A DNA stretch of 64,000 nucleotides from JAJDXW01 sp965223775 (GCA_965223775.1 OZ245021.1:806001-870000), one strand, 5' to 3'. Shown: positions 25,920-35,483, counted from the first letter of the stretch. Notes: generated from the sequence alone by a model not told the origin. Numbers and translations: made by a program.

Positions 25920-26555
25920 ATGAAGCTCTACTACGATCCGCGCACGGTCAACTGCCGCAAGGTCGTGGCCGGATTCAAGCTCATGGGTGTGGATTTCGAA
26001 TCCGCGAACGTCGACTACTTCGCGCAGGGCCAGAAAGAGCCCGACTACCTCGCGATCAACCCCAATGGAGCATTGCCGGCGCTCACCGACGGCGATCTCA
26101 CGCTTTGGGAGTCCAACGCGATCCTGCAGTACGGGGCCGACAAGGTCGGGGCCGAGTCGTCCTATCCCGACGATCTTGCGACGCGGGCGGACGTCAATCG
26201 CTGGCTCCTCTGGGAAGCGAGCGCCTGGTTCCCGACCTGCTACGTCTACCTGGTGGAGAACGTGGTGAAGCCGCTCCTCGAATCGGAGCCGGACGCGGCG
26301 GTCCTCGAGGCGGAGGGGGCGAACTTCCACAACCACGCCGCGATTCTCGATGCGCGGCTCGACGGCCAGGCCTGGCTGTGCGGTACGGACAATCCGACCA
26401 TCGCCGACATCTCCGTGGCGGCGCCGATGCACCTTCATTCGTATCAGAAGCTCCCCCTCGATCCGCATCCGAATCTCCGCGCCTGGATGGGGAGGGTCGA
26501 GGCCCTGCCGTGCTGGGAGAGCACCGACGTCGCGCCGCTGCTCGGACTCGCTTGA
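25920..26555 (+). CDS. Glutathione S-transferase family protein
   Basis: 211 residues from ATG 25920 with RBS ACGAGGAGA. The N-terminal thioredoxin-fold GST domain shows the glutathione-binding pattern NPNGALPAL ... LWESNAILQY, and the all-helical C-terminal domain has the capping segment NPTIADISVAAPM. The catalytic residue near the N-terminus is uncertain (TVNCRKV offers Thr, Asn or Cys). It probably conjugates or reduces electrophiles. An SDR gene follows 33 bases downstream on the same strand. Confidence 0.88.
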   Translation: MKLYYDPRTVNCRKVVAGFKLMGVDFESANVDYFAQGQKEPDYLAINPNGALPALTDGDLTLWESNAILQYGADKVGAESSYPDDLATRADVNRWLLWEASAWFPTCYVYLVENVVKPLLESEPDAAVLEAEGANFHNHAAILDARLDGQAWLCGTDNPTIADISVAAPMHLHSYQKLPLDPHPNLRAWMGRVEALPCWESTDVAPLLGLA

Positions 26556-26588
26556 CCCGCTTCCCGGCGGCCGCGGCGGGGCGATCCG

Positions 26589-27356
26589 ATGGCGGACCGC
26601 GAATTCGAGGGGCGCACGGCGCTCGTCACCGGCGGCTCGCGCGGAATCGGCCGGGCGATCTGCCTTCGCCTCGCGGCGAGCGGCGCGCGGGTTGCGGTCA
26701 ACTATGCCGCCCATCGGAGGGCGGCCGAGGAGACTCGCGATCTCATCGGGGGCGCGGGAGCTGTCGCCGAGATCTACCTCGCCGACGCCGGCGATCACGA
26801 TGAGACGGGAGCGATGTTCGACGCCGTCGAACGCGACCTCGGCCCGGTAGACCTCCTGGTGACCAACGCGGGCATCGCGCGGTCGGCCGACGCCATCGGC
26901 ATGGGCTTCGAGACCTGGCGCGAGATCATGCGAGTCAATCTCGACGGCGCCTTCCATGCCGTCTGGCGGGCCAAGGACGGCATGGTGGAGCGCGGCTACG
27001 GCCGGATCGTCTGCATCTCCTCGGTGCTCGGACTTGTTCCGAACCCGATATCGGTCGAGCGCATGATCGCCTACGGCACCTCCAAGGCGGCGGTCATCGG
27101 TTTCGTCCGCCAGTGCGCCGCCGCGCTCGGTCCCGCGGTTCGCGTCAACGGGGTCGCTCCCGGCTATGTCGCGACCGACATGACGGCCGACGTGACGGAC
27201 GAGGCGCGGACCCGGTTGACCGCGGCGGCGGCGCTCAAGCGTTTCGGCCGCGCCGAGGAGATCGCGGAGCTCGTGCACTTCCTGCTGAGCGAGCGCTCGA
27301 GCTTCACCACTGGCCAGACCCACGTCGCGGATGGCGGCTACAAGTTCGTCCCCTGA
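26589..27356 (+). CDS. Short-chain dehydrogenase/reductase (FabG/PhaB-like)
   Basis: 255 residues. It has the NADP-type cofactor motif TGGSRGIG, NNAG-equivalent TNAG, the catalytic Ser (CISSVLG) and the Tyr-x-x-x-Lys pair in AYGTSKAA, and the C-terminal FxTGQTHVADGG. It is closest in style to 3-oxoacyl-ACP or acetoacetyl-CoA reductases; the substrate is not determined. It is probably co-transcribed with the GST gene. The transcript runs toward the structured repeat at 27422. Confidence 0.9.
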   Translation: MADREFEGRTALVTGGSRGIGRAICLRLAASGARVAVNYAAHRRAAEETRDLIGGAGAVAEIYLADAGDHDETGAMFDAVERDLGPVDLLVTNAGIARSADAIGMGFETWREIMRVNLDGAFHAVWRAKDGMVERGYGRIVCISSVLGLVPNPISVERMIAYGTSKAAVIGFVRQCAAALGPAVRVNGVAPGYVATDMTADVTDEARTRLTAAAALKRFGRAEEIAELVHFLLSERSSFTTGQTHVADGGYKFVP

Positions 27357-27421
27357 TTCCTCCGGGAAGGGCAGACGGTCCGCCCCCGCGCGCCGATACG
27401 CACGAGCGGGGGTCGTTCGCA

Positions 27422-27631
27422 CCTAGCCCGGAAATCTCACCAACTTTCTGCTGCGGACGCGGATCTGCTCGCCGTGACAAGGCGTACTCCCTCAAGCCGC
27501 TTCGACAGCGCGAACGCGCTAGTGTCGGCTACGCCTTCGCCAGCGCGTACGCGCTCTTTCGGTCCGTGCGCCTTGTCACAGCGGCATCTCCGCGCCCTCG
27601 CGACGAAAGTTGGTGAGATTTCCGGGCTAGG
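27422..27631. repeat. Structured palindromic repeat element, copy 1
   Basis: 210 bases bounded by a perfect 27-bp inverted repeat: 27422-27448 is the reverse complement of 27605-27631, both ending in CTAG. Inside is a second stem, GTGACAAGGCG (27474-27484) paired with CGCCTTGTCAC (27569-27579). A 53-nt block at 27484-27536 is shared, in inverted orientation and at 51 of 53 positions, with copy 2 at 57901-57953. The element lies between the convergent SDR (ends 27356) and FAD oxidoreductase (ends 27639) genes. It could be a REP/MITE-like element, a bidirectional terminator or a structured RNA. Confidence 0.85.
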
Positions 27632-27638
27632 GCAGGCG

Positions 27639-28835
27639 TCAGAAGCAGTTGGACTCGACGAGCGGCTCGCCGGTGAGGATCCGTTCGTAGCCGAAGCGCC
27701 GCAGGTCCAGGGTCCGGTACTCGCCGTAGAGGATGAGCTCGCTCACCGCGCGACCCATCGCGGGCGACTGCTGCAGGCCGTGGCCGGAGAAGCCGGCGAG
27801 CACGTAGAAGTTGTCCAGCCCCGGCGCCGTCCCCACGATCGCGTTCTCGTCGAGGGTGTTGTAGTCGTAGTGGCAGCACCACGCGCCCGTGACCCGGATC
27901 GCCTCGAACGCCGGCACGCGCGCCGCGAGCGCCGGCCAGATGTGCTCCTCGAACAGGTCGTAGTCGATGTCCGTGTCCCGGGTGGGAAGGTCCAATTCCG
28001 GGGGCGGGGCGCGGTTGGCGAGGTAGGTCCGTCCCTCGGGGCGGAAGCCGATCCCTTCAGGGAGGATGGTGAGGGGGACGGGCTCGACCCGCTCCCGGCA
28101 CTCGAACACGAACGTGCAGCGCTTGCGCGACTCGATGGGAAGGTCGATTTCGACGGTGTCCGCGATCTCCTTCACCCCGCTCGCGCCGGCCGCGTTCACC
28201 ACCGCCCCGGCCGAGATCTCCCCTCCCTGCCGCAGGGTCACGGACCGCACCCGCGACCCCGATCGGGTGACGCGGAGGGCTTCGTCGTGCACCAGCTCGA
28301 CCCCGAGGGACCGGGCTTTGCGGCGGAATGCCTGGAGGAGCGAGTAGGGGTCCACCCATCCCTCGCCGCTCAGCCCGTTGCAGCCGCCCGCGATCCCCTC
28401 GGTGTTGAGCCAGTCGAACTTCCGCTCGAGCTCCGGCGGGGTCAGGAGCGCAATGTCGGCTCCCTGCGCTCGCTGCACGGCGTTGTTCCCGCGCATGATC
28501 GGAAGGGTCTCGGGCGTCGCGAGCAGGAGGTAGCCGCCTTCGCGCCACGCAAGATCCGGCGCCTCGCCGTCGATGGCCAGGTAGTCGCCCGCGTTCTTGA
28601 CGAAGTGCGCGCCGAACAGACCGATGCGCACGTTCTCCGGGGTGGAGAACTGCTGACGGATGCCGCCCGTCGCGCGCGCGGACGGGGCATCCTGGTAGGT
28701 GGGGTCCCGTTCGACCACCAGGATGCGGCCGTCGAACGCCGGATCGGATGCGAGGAAGAAGGCGGTGGAGCAGCCGCTCACCCCGCCCCCGATCACAATC
28801 ACGTCGTAGCGGTCTTCCACACCCTCACCCCGCAC
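27639..28835 (-). CDS. FAD-dependent oxidoreductase (DAO/SoxB-like family)
   Basis: 398 residues. N-terminal FAD-binding motif VIVIGGGVSGCSTAFFLA followed by LVVERDP; a mid-protein GAVVNAAGASG motif; and the C-terminal GLDNFYVLAGFSGHGLQQSPAMGR typical of glycine/D-amino-acid/sarcosine oxidase relatives. It probably oxidises a secondary or amino-acid amine with FAD. It lies 96 bases downstream of the molybdenum oxidoreductase gene on the same strand. The gene ends 7 bases from the palindromic repeat. Confidence 0.88.
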   Translation of the reverse strand: MRGEGVEDRYDVIVIGGGVSGCSTAFFLASDPAFDGRILVVERDPTYQDAPSARATGGIRQQFSTPENVRIGLFGAHFVKNAGDYLAIDGEAPDLAWREGGYLLLATPETLPIMRGNNAVQRAQGADIALLTPPELERKFDWLNTEGIAGGCNGLSGEGWVDPYSLLQAFRRKARSLGVELVHDEALRVTRSGSRVRSVTLRQGGEISAGAVVNAAGASGVKEIADTVEIDLPIESRKRCTFVFECRERVEPVPLTILPEGIGFRPEGRTYLANRAPPPELDLPTRDTDIDYDLFEEHIWPALAARVPAFEAIRVTGAWCCHYDYNTLDENAIVGTAPGLDNFYVLAGFSGHGLQQSPAMGRAVSELILYGEYRTLDLRRFGYERILTGEPLVESNCF

Positions 28836-28931
28836 GAGACACGGCGCCGGTTCGTCTGGTCGATGGGTGGCGGAACGGGCCTCGGCAGGACGCTCCGGGA
28901 AGCGCCCCCGGAGCGCCTTCGTTGTCGCGGA

Positions 28932-31223
28932 TCAGTCGGCCGCTTCCGGCATCGCCGCGGCCGCCGCGTCGAGCGCCTCCAGCACCCGTGGCGGCGACAT
29001 GGGGAGCCTCGTCATGCGGATGCCGATCGCGTCCGCCACCGCGTTCGTGATGGCGCCCATCGGCGGAACGATGGGGGTCTCGCCCACGCCTCGCACCCCG
29101 TAGGGATGGCGCGGATTCGGCTCCTCCACGATGACCGCGTCGATCATCGGCACGTCGGAGCACACGGGCACCCGGTAGTCGAGGAAGCCCGGGTTCTCGA
29201 GCTGTCCGTGCTCGTTGTAGATGTACTCTTCGTTGAGCGCCCAGCCGATGCCCTGCACCGCTCCGCCCTGGATCTGGCCTTCCACGTAGCTCGGGTGGAC
29301 CGCCTTGCCTGCGTCCTGGACCGCGGTGTAGCGAACCACCTGGACGAGCCCCGTCTCGCGGTCCACCTCCACGTCGACCACGTGGGTGGCGAAGGTGGGG
29401 CCGGCCCCCTGGGCGTTGAGCGAGACGGCGGCGCTGATGGGGCCGCCGGTCTTCCCGGCCGAGGCCGCGAGGCTCGCAAGGTCGAGCGGCTCGAAGTCGC
29501 CCGCGTTGCTGCTGGTGGGCCGTGCCGCCCCGTTCTCCCAGACCACCGCGTCGAGCGGGATGTCCCAGATCTTGGCCGCGCGCTCGCGCATGTCCTGGAT
29601 GAGGGAGCGGGCCGCTTCGACGACGGCCATCCCGCTCGCGAACGTGACCCGGCTCCCCCCGGTGAGGAAGGTGTAGCCGAGCGAGGCGGTGTCGCTGATC
29701 ATCGGCCGCACCTTGTCGAGCTCGATGCCGAGCTCCTCCGCCGCCATCATGGCGAGCGAGGCGCGGGAGCCGCCGATGTCCGGGGTGCCGGCCATCAGCG
29801 CGACGGTGCCGTCCTCGCCGACGTTGAGGGCCGCGCAGGTCTCGCCGCCGATGTTGAACCAGAAGCCCGAGGCGACCCCGCGCCCCTGGTTCGGTCCGAG
29901 CGGCGTGCGGTAGTGCTCTGAGGCCCTTGCCGTCTCCAGGGTCTTGACGAGCCCGACCGGACCGAACCTCGGTCCGTACGCGGCCTTGGTCCCCTCGCGG
30001 GCGGCGTTGTTGAGCCGGAATTCGATTGGGTCCATGCCGGTGGCCTGGGCGAGCTCGTCGACCACGGCTTCGACCGCATACTCCGAGATGGGCGCCCCGG
30101 GCGCCCGGTACGCGGCGACCTTGGGCCGGTTGGTGACCACGTCGTAGCCGACCACGTCGACGTGCGCTACGTCGTAGGGTGCGAACGCGCACATGCAGCC
30201 GGGCTGGACCGGCGAGCCGCCGAACGCACCCGCCTGGTACTTGAGGACCGCCTGGGCGGCGGTGATGCGCCCGTCCCGGGTGACCCCCATCTTGACCCGC
30301 ACGTTGCCGCCCGAGGTGGGTCCGGTGGCCCGGAAGACCTCCGTGCGGCCCATGGTCATCTTGACCGGCTGGCACGCCTTGCGAGAGAGCCCGAGGGCGA
30401 GCGGTTCCAGGTACACCACCGTCTTGCCGCCGAAGCCGCCGCCGATCTCGGAGGGGGTGACCCGAATCTTCGAGATGTCCATGCCGAGCAGCTTCGCGCA
30501 GTAGCCCCGGACCGTGTACTGGCCCTGGGTGGTGCACCAGAGCTCCCCCTGGCCGTCCTCCGATACGCTTCCCACGCAGGCGTGCGGCTCGATGTAGCCC
30601 TGATGGACCGCCTGGGTGTCGAACTCACGCTCGATCACGATGTCGGCTTCCGCGAACCCGGCCTCGATGTCGCCCTGTCCAATCTCGACCCGCTTGACGA
30701 CGTTGGAGGGCTTGTCGGGCTTCGGATCGACCCCTTCGGTGAAGAGATCGCCGTGCAGGATCGGGGCGTCCGGCTCCATCGCCTCGACGGGGTCGATCAC
30801 GTGGGGCAGCACCTCGTAGTCCACCTCGATGAGGTCGAGGGCCCGGGACACGACGGTCAGGTTGACGGCGGCGACCGCCGCGACCGCGTGTCCGTCGTAC
30901 AGCACCTTGCCGCGCGCGAGGATGTTCGCGGACATGTCCCGGTAGTTGACCATGGCCTCGCCGGCGGGCTCGAACCCCCCGGGGAGCGGAGGCAGGTCGG
31001 CGCTCGTCAGCACCGCCTTGACCCCCGGGAGCGCCTCCGCCTTCGAGGTGTCGAGGGAGCGAATCCGGGCGTGGGCGTGGGGGCTTCGAAGGACACCTCC
31101 GACCAGCATGTTCGGAAGGGAGAAGTCCGCGCCGAAGCGCGCCCGCCCGGTGACTTTGTCCACTCCGTCCGGTCGTACCGGCCGAGTGCCTACCCACTTG
31201 AGATTCTTGCCGTTGCTCGACAT
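28932..31223 (-). CDS. Xanthine dehydrogenase-family molybdopterin-binding subunit, orphan
   Basis: 763 residues from ATG 31223 with RBS AAGGAG. It has the aldehyde-oxidase/xanthine-dehydrogenase 'hammerhead' domain (about 20-130) and the molybdopterin domains: GGGFGGKT, a Gly-rich YRAPGAP block, and the C-terminal VRGVGETPIVPPMGAITNAVADA with the catalytic Glu in GVGE. In most such enzymes separate [2Fe-2S] and FAD subunits are encoded alongside; none is present here. It may draw electrons through subunits encoded elsewhere or use the adjacent FAD oxidoreductase. The substrate cannot be predicted. Confidence 0.88.
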   Translation of the reverse strand: MSSNGKNLKWVGTRPVRPDGVDKVTGRARFGADFSLPNMLVGGVLRSPHAHARIRSLDTSKAEALPGVKAVLTSADLPPLPGGFEPAGEAMVNYRDMSANILARGKVLYDGHAVAAVAAVNLTVVSRALDLIEVDYEVLPHVIDPVEAMEPDAPILHGDLFTEGVDPKPDKPSNVVKRVEIGQGDIEAGFAEADIVIEREFDTQAVHQGYIEPHACVGSVSEDGQGELWCTTQGQYTVRGYCAKLLGMDISKIRVTPSEIGGGFGGKTVVYLEPLALGLSRKACQPVKMTMGRTEVFRATGPTSGGNVRVKMGVTRDGRITAAQAVLKYQAGAFGGSPVQPGCMCAFAPYDVAHVDVVGYDVVTNRPKVAAYRAPGAPISEYAVEAVVDELAQATGMDPIEFRLNNAAREGTKAAYGPRFGPVGLVKTLETARASEHYRTPLGPNQGRGVASGFWFNIGGETCAALNVGEDGTVALMAGTPDIGGSRASLAMMAAEELGIELDKVRPMISDTASLGYTFLTGGSRVTFASGMAVVEAARSLIQDMRERAAKIWDIPLDAVVWENGAARPTSSNAGDFEPLDLASLAASAGKTGGPISAAVSLNAQGAGPTFATHVVDVEVDRETGLVQVVRYTAVQDAGKAVHPSYVEGQIQGGAVQGIGWALNEEYIYNEHGQLENPGFLDYRVPVCSDVPMIDAVIVEEPNPRHPYGVRGVGETPIVPPMGAITNAVADAIGIRMTRLPMSPPRVLEALDAAAAAMPEAAD

Positions 31224-31416
31224 CCGTTTGGCTCCTTGTCGTCGTGGCGCGCGCGGTCCCCCGCGCGTCGCGCTTCGGGTCGGATGGGGGATCAGGCAGG
31301 TATTATGGCACGCACGATTTGCCGGGTGGTCGGCGGGATCGCCCACGTTCAGGGGCGAATCCGGCTACGGCGAACCCATCCATTCCATCGGACACATCAC
31401 CAGAGGAGCGGGACAG

Positions 31417-32328
31417 TTGAGCGAACTCATGTTCGGGACGGGGCTCCGCAGTCCCGACGGCGTCGCGGAGTTCGCCCGCCGGGCGGAGGACCTCGGATTC
31501 GACGTGCTGGGGTGCGGGGAGCACGTGATGTTCCACGTCCCGACCGCCAACACGTTCATATCGCTGGCGGTCGCGGCCGGCGCGACCACCCGTATCCGCC
31601 TGCTGAGCGCGGTGGTCCTGCTGCCGCTCTATCCCGCCGCGCTCGCGGCCAAGATGGGGGCCGCGCTCGACGTCGCCTCCAACGGGCGCTACCACTTCGG
31701 AGTCGGGGTCGGCGGCGAGTTTCCGAAGGAATTCGAGGCGTGCGGGGTGCCCGTGCGCGAGCGGGGCGCGCGCACCAACGAGGCACTCGACGTCATCCGG
31801 CGGCTGTGGACCGGGCGGGACGTGTCGTACGCGGGCAGGTTCAATACCCTGAACGACTTCTCGATCGACCCGATGCCGGTGCAGTCGCCGCCGCCCATCT
31901 GGGTGGCCGGGCGGCGCGACGCGGCCATGAAGCGGGCGGCCCGCTTCGGGGACGGCTGGCTCCCCTACATGTACACCCCCGAGCAGCTCGCCGCGAGCAC
32001 CGACAAGATCCGGGCGTTCGGCGAGGAGGCGTCGCGCGACCTCGTCGGGTTCCGTTTCGGCCTCTACATCTTCACCGCGGTCCACGAGGACGGGGACCGG
32101 GCTCGGGAGATGGCCAACTCCCGCCTCAGCCGGCAGTACGCACAGGATTTTTCCGCCCTGGTGGGAAAGTACGCCCTCGCGGGAACCCCGGCCGAGGTGA
32201 CGGCGCGGCTCCGCGAGTACGTCGACGCCGGAGCGAGCATGGTGATGCTCTCTTCCGCCTGCCCGGACGACTACATCGACGAGAACATCCGCCTCATCGC
32301 GGAGGAGGTGATACCCGCGTTCCGGTAG
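31417..32328 (+). CDS. LLM-class flavin-dependent oxidoreductase
   Basis: 303 residues from TTG 31417, preferred because GAGGAG at 31403-31408 is 8 bases upstream; ATG 31429 would be 20 bases away. The bacterial luciferase-like barrel is evident: FARRAEDLGFDVLGCGEHV, LLSAVVLLPLYPAALAAKMGAALD, GVGVGGEFPKEFEA, and a C-terminal GTPAEVTARLREYVDAGA. Such enzymes use F420H2 or FMNH2; many are monooxygenases. It diverges from the molybdenum subunit gene with a 193-base gap holding both promoters. Confidence 0.88.
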   Translation: MSELMFGTGLRSPDGVAEFARRAEDLGFDVLGCGEHVMFHVPTANTFISLAVAAGATTRIRLLSAVVLLPLYPAALAAKMGAALDVASNGRYHFGVGVGGEFPKEFEACGVPVRERGARTNEALDVIRRLWTGRDVSYAGRFNTLNDFSIDPMPVQSPPPIWVAGRRDAAMKRAARFGDGWLPYMYTPEQLAASTDKIRAFGEEASRDLVGFRFGLYIFTAVHEDGDRAREMANSRLSRQYAQDFSALVGKYALAGTPAEVTARLREYVDAGASMVMLSSACPDDYIDENIRLIAEEVIPAFR

Positions 32329-32411
32329 GGAGCCTGCGCCGGGCTGCCATCCGGCAAGCGCCTCCCCGCTCCCCCGGGAGCGCAGCGGGGCGGCGGCCGG
32401 CGGCGCGGTCG

Positions 32412-33173
32412 CTACCAGCGGAGCCGGAAGTCGTTCCGGCCGGACGGGTCGCCGCCCCGCATCAGGAACAGGGTGCGCCGAGTGTGGTCCATGATCCCCT
32501 TCTCGTCGGCGAGCCGGCGGGCGATCTCGCGGTCGAACACCGACGTGGTCGGCATGTAGCGAAGGGTCATCCCCCGGCGGGGACGGGGGGAACGGTTCGC
32601 TTCGGAGCCGTGGGCGAGAAACACGTCGTGGAGCGAGACCTGGCCCGCCTCGAGAACGAGGTCCACGGCTTGCGACTCGTCGTACTGCGAATCCTCCAGC
32701 TCCTGGTTGAGCGTGAGATCGGGGCTCGAATTGGTGTGGTGGGAGAGCAGGCGCCGGCTCCGGTGGGAGCCGCGGATGAAGCGAAGGCACCCGTTCTCGC
32801 GCGTCGCGTCGTCCACCGCGATCCAGACCGTGCAGGTCGCGAGCGGCCGGATCGGCCAGTACTCCCCGTCCTGGTGCCACGGCGTGGCTTGGCCATCGAC
32901 GGCCGGCTTGGCGAAGAAGCTCGAGTTCCAGAGGGCGAAGTCCGGCCCCAGGATCTGCTCGACCATGTCCACTACCGCCGGTATCCGGGCATGGTTGAGG
33001 AACGCGAGATCGAAGGCGAGGACGTTGGGACAGTAGTTGAGGAACTCCGGATGGCTCGCGAGGAGTCGATCGTGGTCCTCGCGGATCGCATCGATGGTTT
33101 CGTCCGGCAGCCGGTAGTCGGGTACGACGTACCCGTCTTCCCGGTATTGCTCCAACTGGGTCTTCGTGAGCAT
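32412..33173 (-). CDS. Phytanoyl-CoA dioxygenase (PhyH) family Fe(II)/2-oxoglutarate oxygenase
   Basis: 253 residues from ATG 33173. The metal triad is readable: His100 and Asp102 in WHQDGEY and the distal His188 in FLAHGSEAN, followed by an Arg in the 2-oxoglutarate position. The family hydroxylates diverse small molecules; bacterial members are mostly uncharacterised. It lies 97 bases downstream of the nitroreductase gene on the same strand, so the two may form an operon. Confidence 0.88.
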   Translation of the reverse strand: MLTKTQLEQYREDGYVVPDYRLPDETIDAIREDHDRLLASHPEFLNYCPNVLAFDLAFLNHARIPAVVDMVEQILGPDFALWNSSFFAKPAVDGQATPWHQDGEYWPIRPLATCTVWIAVDDATRENGCLRFIRGSHRSRRLLSHHTNSSPDLTLNQELEDSQYDESQAVDLVLEAGQVSLHDVFLAHGSEANRSPRPRRGMTLRYMPTTSVFDREIARRLADEKGIMDHTRRTLFLMRGGDPSGRNDFRLRW

Positions 33174-33270
33174 CGTCTTCGAGCTCCCTCGGTTGGTCTG
33201 TGCGGGTCCCGGCGACCCGCCCCTTCGGTCTCGAGCCCCCGGCGGCGCCATCGGGGAACGGAGAATCTTG

Positions 33271-33927
33271 TCACTCCCACGGAGGAGGGCTGCTCCAGTC
33301 GTTCCAGGAGGTGGTACGCGAAGTCGGGTAGCGGGCGGTGGGACCGAACCCGCCGCGCGGATAGCCGAGCGGAATGCAGCAGTGGAACGCCATCTCCGCG
33401 GGGACGCCGAACATCGCGTATACGCGGTCCATGACCTGCGGATGCAGGGTGGTGAGCACCGAGCCGATCCCCAAGGCGCGCGCCGCGAGCAGGATGTTCT
33501 GCACGGCCGGGAAGGTGGACGCCGCGGCCACTCCGGAGGGCAGTGAAAACGCGAGGACGACGAGCGGCGCGTTCGCAATTTCGTCGGCCAGCAGGGCCGG
33601 CATCCGGTACGGCGACCCGTCCGGGATGTCCGCCTTGCCGGACCAGCCATACTCGTCCCGGCGCTTTGCCCACCACGCCTCGTGGTAGAGCGCGCCGAAT
33701 TCGCGGATCCGTTCCCGGCCGCGAATGACCAGGAAGCGGCCGGGCTGCACATTGGCCCCGTTCGGCGCCTTGGAACCGGCGTCGAGAATGGTACGGATCT
33801 GCTCGTCGGTGATCGGCCGCTCGGGATCGAGACGGCGGATGGCGCGCTGGGTGAACATCGCCTCTCCGATCGCCATGCCCAGGGAGTCGGGCGGCGCGAG
33901 CCGGACCATTTCGCTATCGTCGTTCAT
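33271..33927 (-). CDS. Nitroreductase family protein (FMN-dependent)
   Basis: 218 residues from ATG 33927. N-terminal FMN-phosphate-binding block FTQRAIRRLDPERPIT ... APNGANVQPGRFLVI and a later AVQNILLAARALGIGS are standard for the nitroreductase fold. The C-terminus (FGPTARYPTSRTTSWNDW) is short. It likely reduces nitro groups, quinones or related electrophiles with NAD(P)H. It precedes the PhyH gene. Confidence 0.88.
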   Translation of the reverse strand: MNDDSEMVRLAPPDSLGMAIGEAMFTQRAIRRLDPERPITDEQIRTILDAGSKAPNGANVQPGRFLVIRGRERIREFGALYHEAWWAKRRDEYGWSGKADIPDGSPYRMPALLADEIANAPLVVLAFSLPSGVAAASTFPAVQNILLAARALGIGSVLTTLHPQVMDRVYAMFGVPAEMAFHCCIPLGYPRGGFGPTARYPTSRTTSWNDWSSPPPWE

Positions 33928-34259
33928 GGAATTTCGTTTCCTCCTGTAATGGCGGGGGCGTTGCACTGGCGCGTCCCGTTAGACGGGCATGCACGCACCA
34001 GTGCCTGCACGGCCTCGCGCCCAGCGCGACCGCCCTTATACCCGATGCCCGAGCCGTCCGACCACATCAACTGTTCCCTGCGCGTCAGCGCATCGGCGGC
34101 CGATGCGAAAACTCCTAGCGCGGGCGCCACGCTTCCGGCGGACTTCCCGCCGCGGGGGACCGCCGCCGCGCCCCGCGGCCTCGTTCGTCCGTCCGGCGTC
34201 GTGTCGGTCATGCTTCGCAGCAGCGCCGTCCGTCCCCGATCATGCGCCGCCGCGGCCGG
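33928..34259. other. Intergenic stretch without a supported gene
   Basis: 332 bases between the nitroreductase start and the MFS transporter stop, both on the minus strand. Several short frames exist but none has a family-like sequence. It should hold the nitroreductase promoter and perhaps the MFS terminator. I see no clear hairpin with a T tract. Confidence 0.5.
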
Positions 34260-35483
34260 TCATGCAAAGACCGGGATCCGAGATCTCAGCAGGAACAGGC
34301 CGGCAATGAGGAGATTGAGCACGTTGAATACGATCGCGGCCGAGAAGGCGGTCGTGTAGCTGCCGGTGAGGTCGAACAGCACTCCGGCCAGCCACCCTCC
34401 GAACGCCATGCCGAGCATCGTGAACAGCATGATCCAACCGAGTCGCCATCCGACCTCTCCGGCATAGAAGTAGCGCCGCACGATCAGGGCGTAGGACGGA
34501 ACGATTCCGCCCTGGCTGAGTCCGAACAGGGCACACGCGACATACAGCTCGATCAACCCCTCGATCGGGATGAAGAACGCGATGGTCACCCCCTGCCCCA
34601 GCGAGCCGAGCACCAGGGTGCGGAGCCCGCCGACCCGGTCCGAGATCCAGCCGTAGGCGAGCCGGCTCACGAATCCGCTGAAGAAGACGATCGAGAGCAT
34701 CTCCGCACCGCGGGCGGCGGGGTGTCCGAGGTCGGTCGCGTGCGCGACGATATGGGCCTGGGGCGTCGCCATCGCGATGCAGCAGCCGAGCCCCGCCGTG
34801 CACAGCAGGCACTGCATGGAGGTGGGAGTGAATCCGAGGGCTCGCCGCCGGCGCGTTCCGTCCCGCACGGGGCGCCGCGACACGCCCAACCTCGAGCGGA
34901 GCAGCGGGGCAAGCGGCACCATCACCAGGATGCAGGCGATGCCGACCCGGGTCCAGGTCTCACGCCAGCCGAGCTCGTCGATCCCGATCTGCAGCAACGG
35001 AGGCCACATCGTTCCCGCGAGGTACGAGCCGCTGATCACGACGGAGATCGCGATCCCGCGCCGGCGGTCGAACCAGTGGGTGATGTTCGCGACGAGCGGC
35101 ACCATGATCGCGGCCATCCCCAGGAAGCCCACCAGAATTCCGAATGCGAGCAAGATCTGCCACAGGGCCGTCGCCTGGCCGGCGAGGAACAGCCCGGACG
35201 CCATCGCGATGCTCCCGGCGAGGGTGGGCCACATGACGCCGACCCGATCCGACCACCAACCCATCAGGATCCCGCCGAAGCCGAATCCGAGGAACAGCGC
35301 CGCGTAGGCGAAGGAGACACCCCCCCGGCTGGCGCCGAGATCGGCCGCGACGGGCTTCAGGGCGACGACGATGGCATAGAGCCCGCCAAACCCCACCGCC
35401 ATGATGGCGAGCGACGCAAAGACCCGCGCCCAGGCATAGGCGGAATCGATGCGCGTATCCCGGGGATCCGGCGTGACGCTCAC
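34260..35483 (-). CDS. MFS transporter, monocarboxylate/oxalate-formate antiporter-like
   Basis: 407 residues with about twelve membrane helices and the inter-helix motif WFDRRRGIAISVVISGSYLAG, characteristic of the MCT/OFA branch of the major facilitator superfamily. The central loop is short and basic. It probably moves an organic acid across the inner membrane. A LysR regulator lies 74 bases upstream on the same strand and may control it. Confidence 0.88.
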   Translation of the reverse strand: MSVTPDPRDTRIDSAYAWARVFASLAIMAVGFGGLYAIVVALKPVAADLGASRGGVSFAYAALFLGFGFGGILMGWWSDRVGVMWPTLAGSIAMASGLFLAGQATALWQILLAFGILVGFLGMAAIMVPLVANITHWFDRRRGIAISVVISGSYLAGTMWPPLLQIGIDELGWRETWTRVGIACILVMVPLAPLLRSRLGVSRRPVRDGTRRRRALGFTPTSMQCLLCTAGLGCCIAMATPQAHIVAHATDLGHPAARGAEMLSIVFFSGFVSRLAYGWISDRVGGLRTLVLGSLGQGVTIAFFIPIEGLIELYVACALFGLSQGGIVPSYALIVRRYFYAGEVGWRLGWIMLFTMLGMAFGGWLAGVLFDLTGSYTTAFSAAIVFNVLNLLIAGLFLLRSRIPVFA

